Shown: positions 40,805-40,883 of the stretch, one piece after another
Numbering within the stretch: the stretch's first letter is position 1
How the letters are laid out: the number at the start of each line of letters is the position of its first letter
Source: Clostridia bacterium
GTDB taxonomy: Bacteria; Bacillota; DTU025
Assembly (NCBI GenBank): GCA_034926675.1
Contig: JAYFQW010000072.1
Span: forward strand, 1 to 40,883
DNA length: 40,883 nucleotides
Reading direction: 5' to 3'
The notes under the pieces: generated by a model
Database searches by the model: none
What the model was told of the DNA's origin: nothing
The model's input: the letters and a program-made list of their open reading frames with translations, nothing else
Translations under genes and position numbers: made by a program

Positions 40805-40883
40805 TCGATATTGCCTCGCGAATCCGCTGTGGCCGGTGTCTGCCCTATGTGTCGGAACTTGCCCACGCTGTAGATGTCGAAGT

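Overview
This is a GC-rich bacterial window with dense gene packing. Most genes are preceded by strong GGAGG-type ribosome binding sites, and TTG and GTG starts are frequent, as in Bacillota (Firmicutes). Two small exported proteins look like outer-membrane beta-barrels: each has a signal peptide, alternating strands and a C-terminal aromatic residue. The closest fit is therefore a diderm lineage of Bacillota, for example a Limnochordia-like or uncultured Clostridia-related bacterium. That placement is inferred from style and content; there is no rRNA in the window.

Layout. 1-3229: copper efflux (copA then a copZ-like chaperone, minus strand) behind a clear sigma-A promoter and a CsoR-like operator. 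3230-3985: an unusual protein joining a half ferritin-like domain to a P-x-(C/Y)-P-x pentapeptide array. 4077-10163: one long minus-strand run, transcribed ftcD-hutI-fchA-folP-folB-birA-PAP2. It couples the end of histidine degradation, which needs tetrahydrofolate, to folate and biotin-ligase genes. 10403-14225: an envelope cluster of two beta-barrel proteins, an exported protein and a secreted 5'-nucleotidase. 14374-22068: a second long minus-strand run, transcribed ABC ATPase, ABC permease, thrC, thrB, folK, a PsbP-like exported protein and a 572-residue protein of unknown function. folK complements folP and folB of the other run.

22371-26332: a TAXI-type TRAP transporter operon (binding protein, DUF1850 protein, fused membrane subunit). 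26519-31913: glycogen metabolism on the minus strand (GH57 branching enzyme, glycogen synthase, GalT-type uridylyltransferase), preceded by a MalY/PatB-type C-S lyase or aminotransferase. 32092-33911: a histidine-rich YmaF-type protein and an orphan sodium-pump decarboxylase beta subunit. 33898-37769: a YhaO/YhaN (SbcD/SbcC-like) nuclease-ATPase pair. 37903-39218: a decayed RseB/DUF4367-like fragment and a D-2-hydroxyacid dehydrogenase. 39555-40247: a rhomboid protease.

The right end (40286-40883) has no convincing gene but holds two copies of a 147-bp direct repeat. Each copy contains an imperfect palindrome in which three CTCA-N4-TGAG sites are spaced exactly 32 bp apart. No tRNA, rRNA, CRISPR array or intact transposase was recognised. 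The least explained items are the ferritin-like/pentapeptide protein, the 147-bp palindromic repeats, the 572-residue protein and the YmaF/orphan decarboxylase-beta locus.
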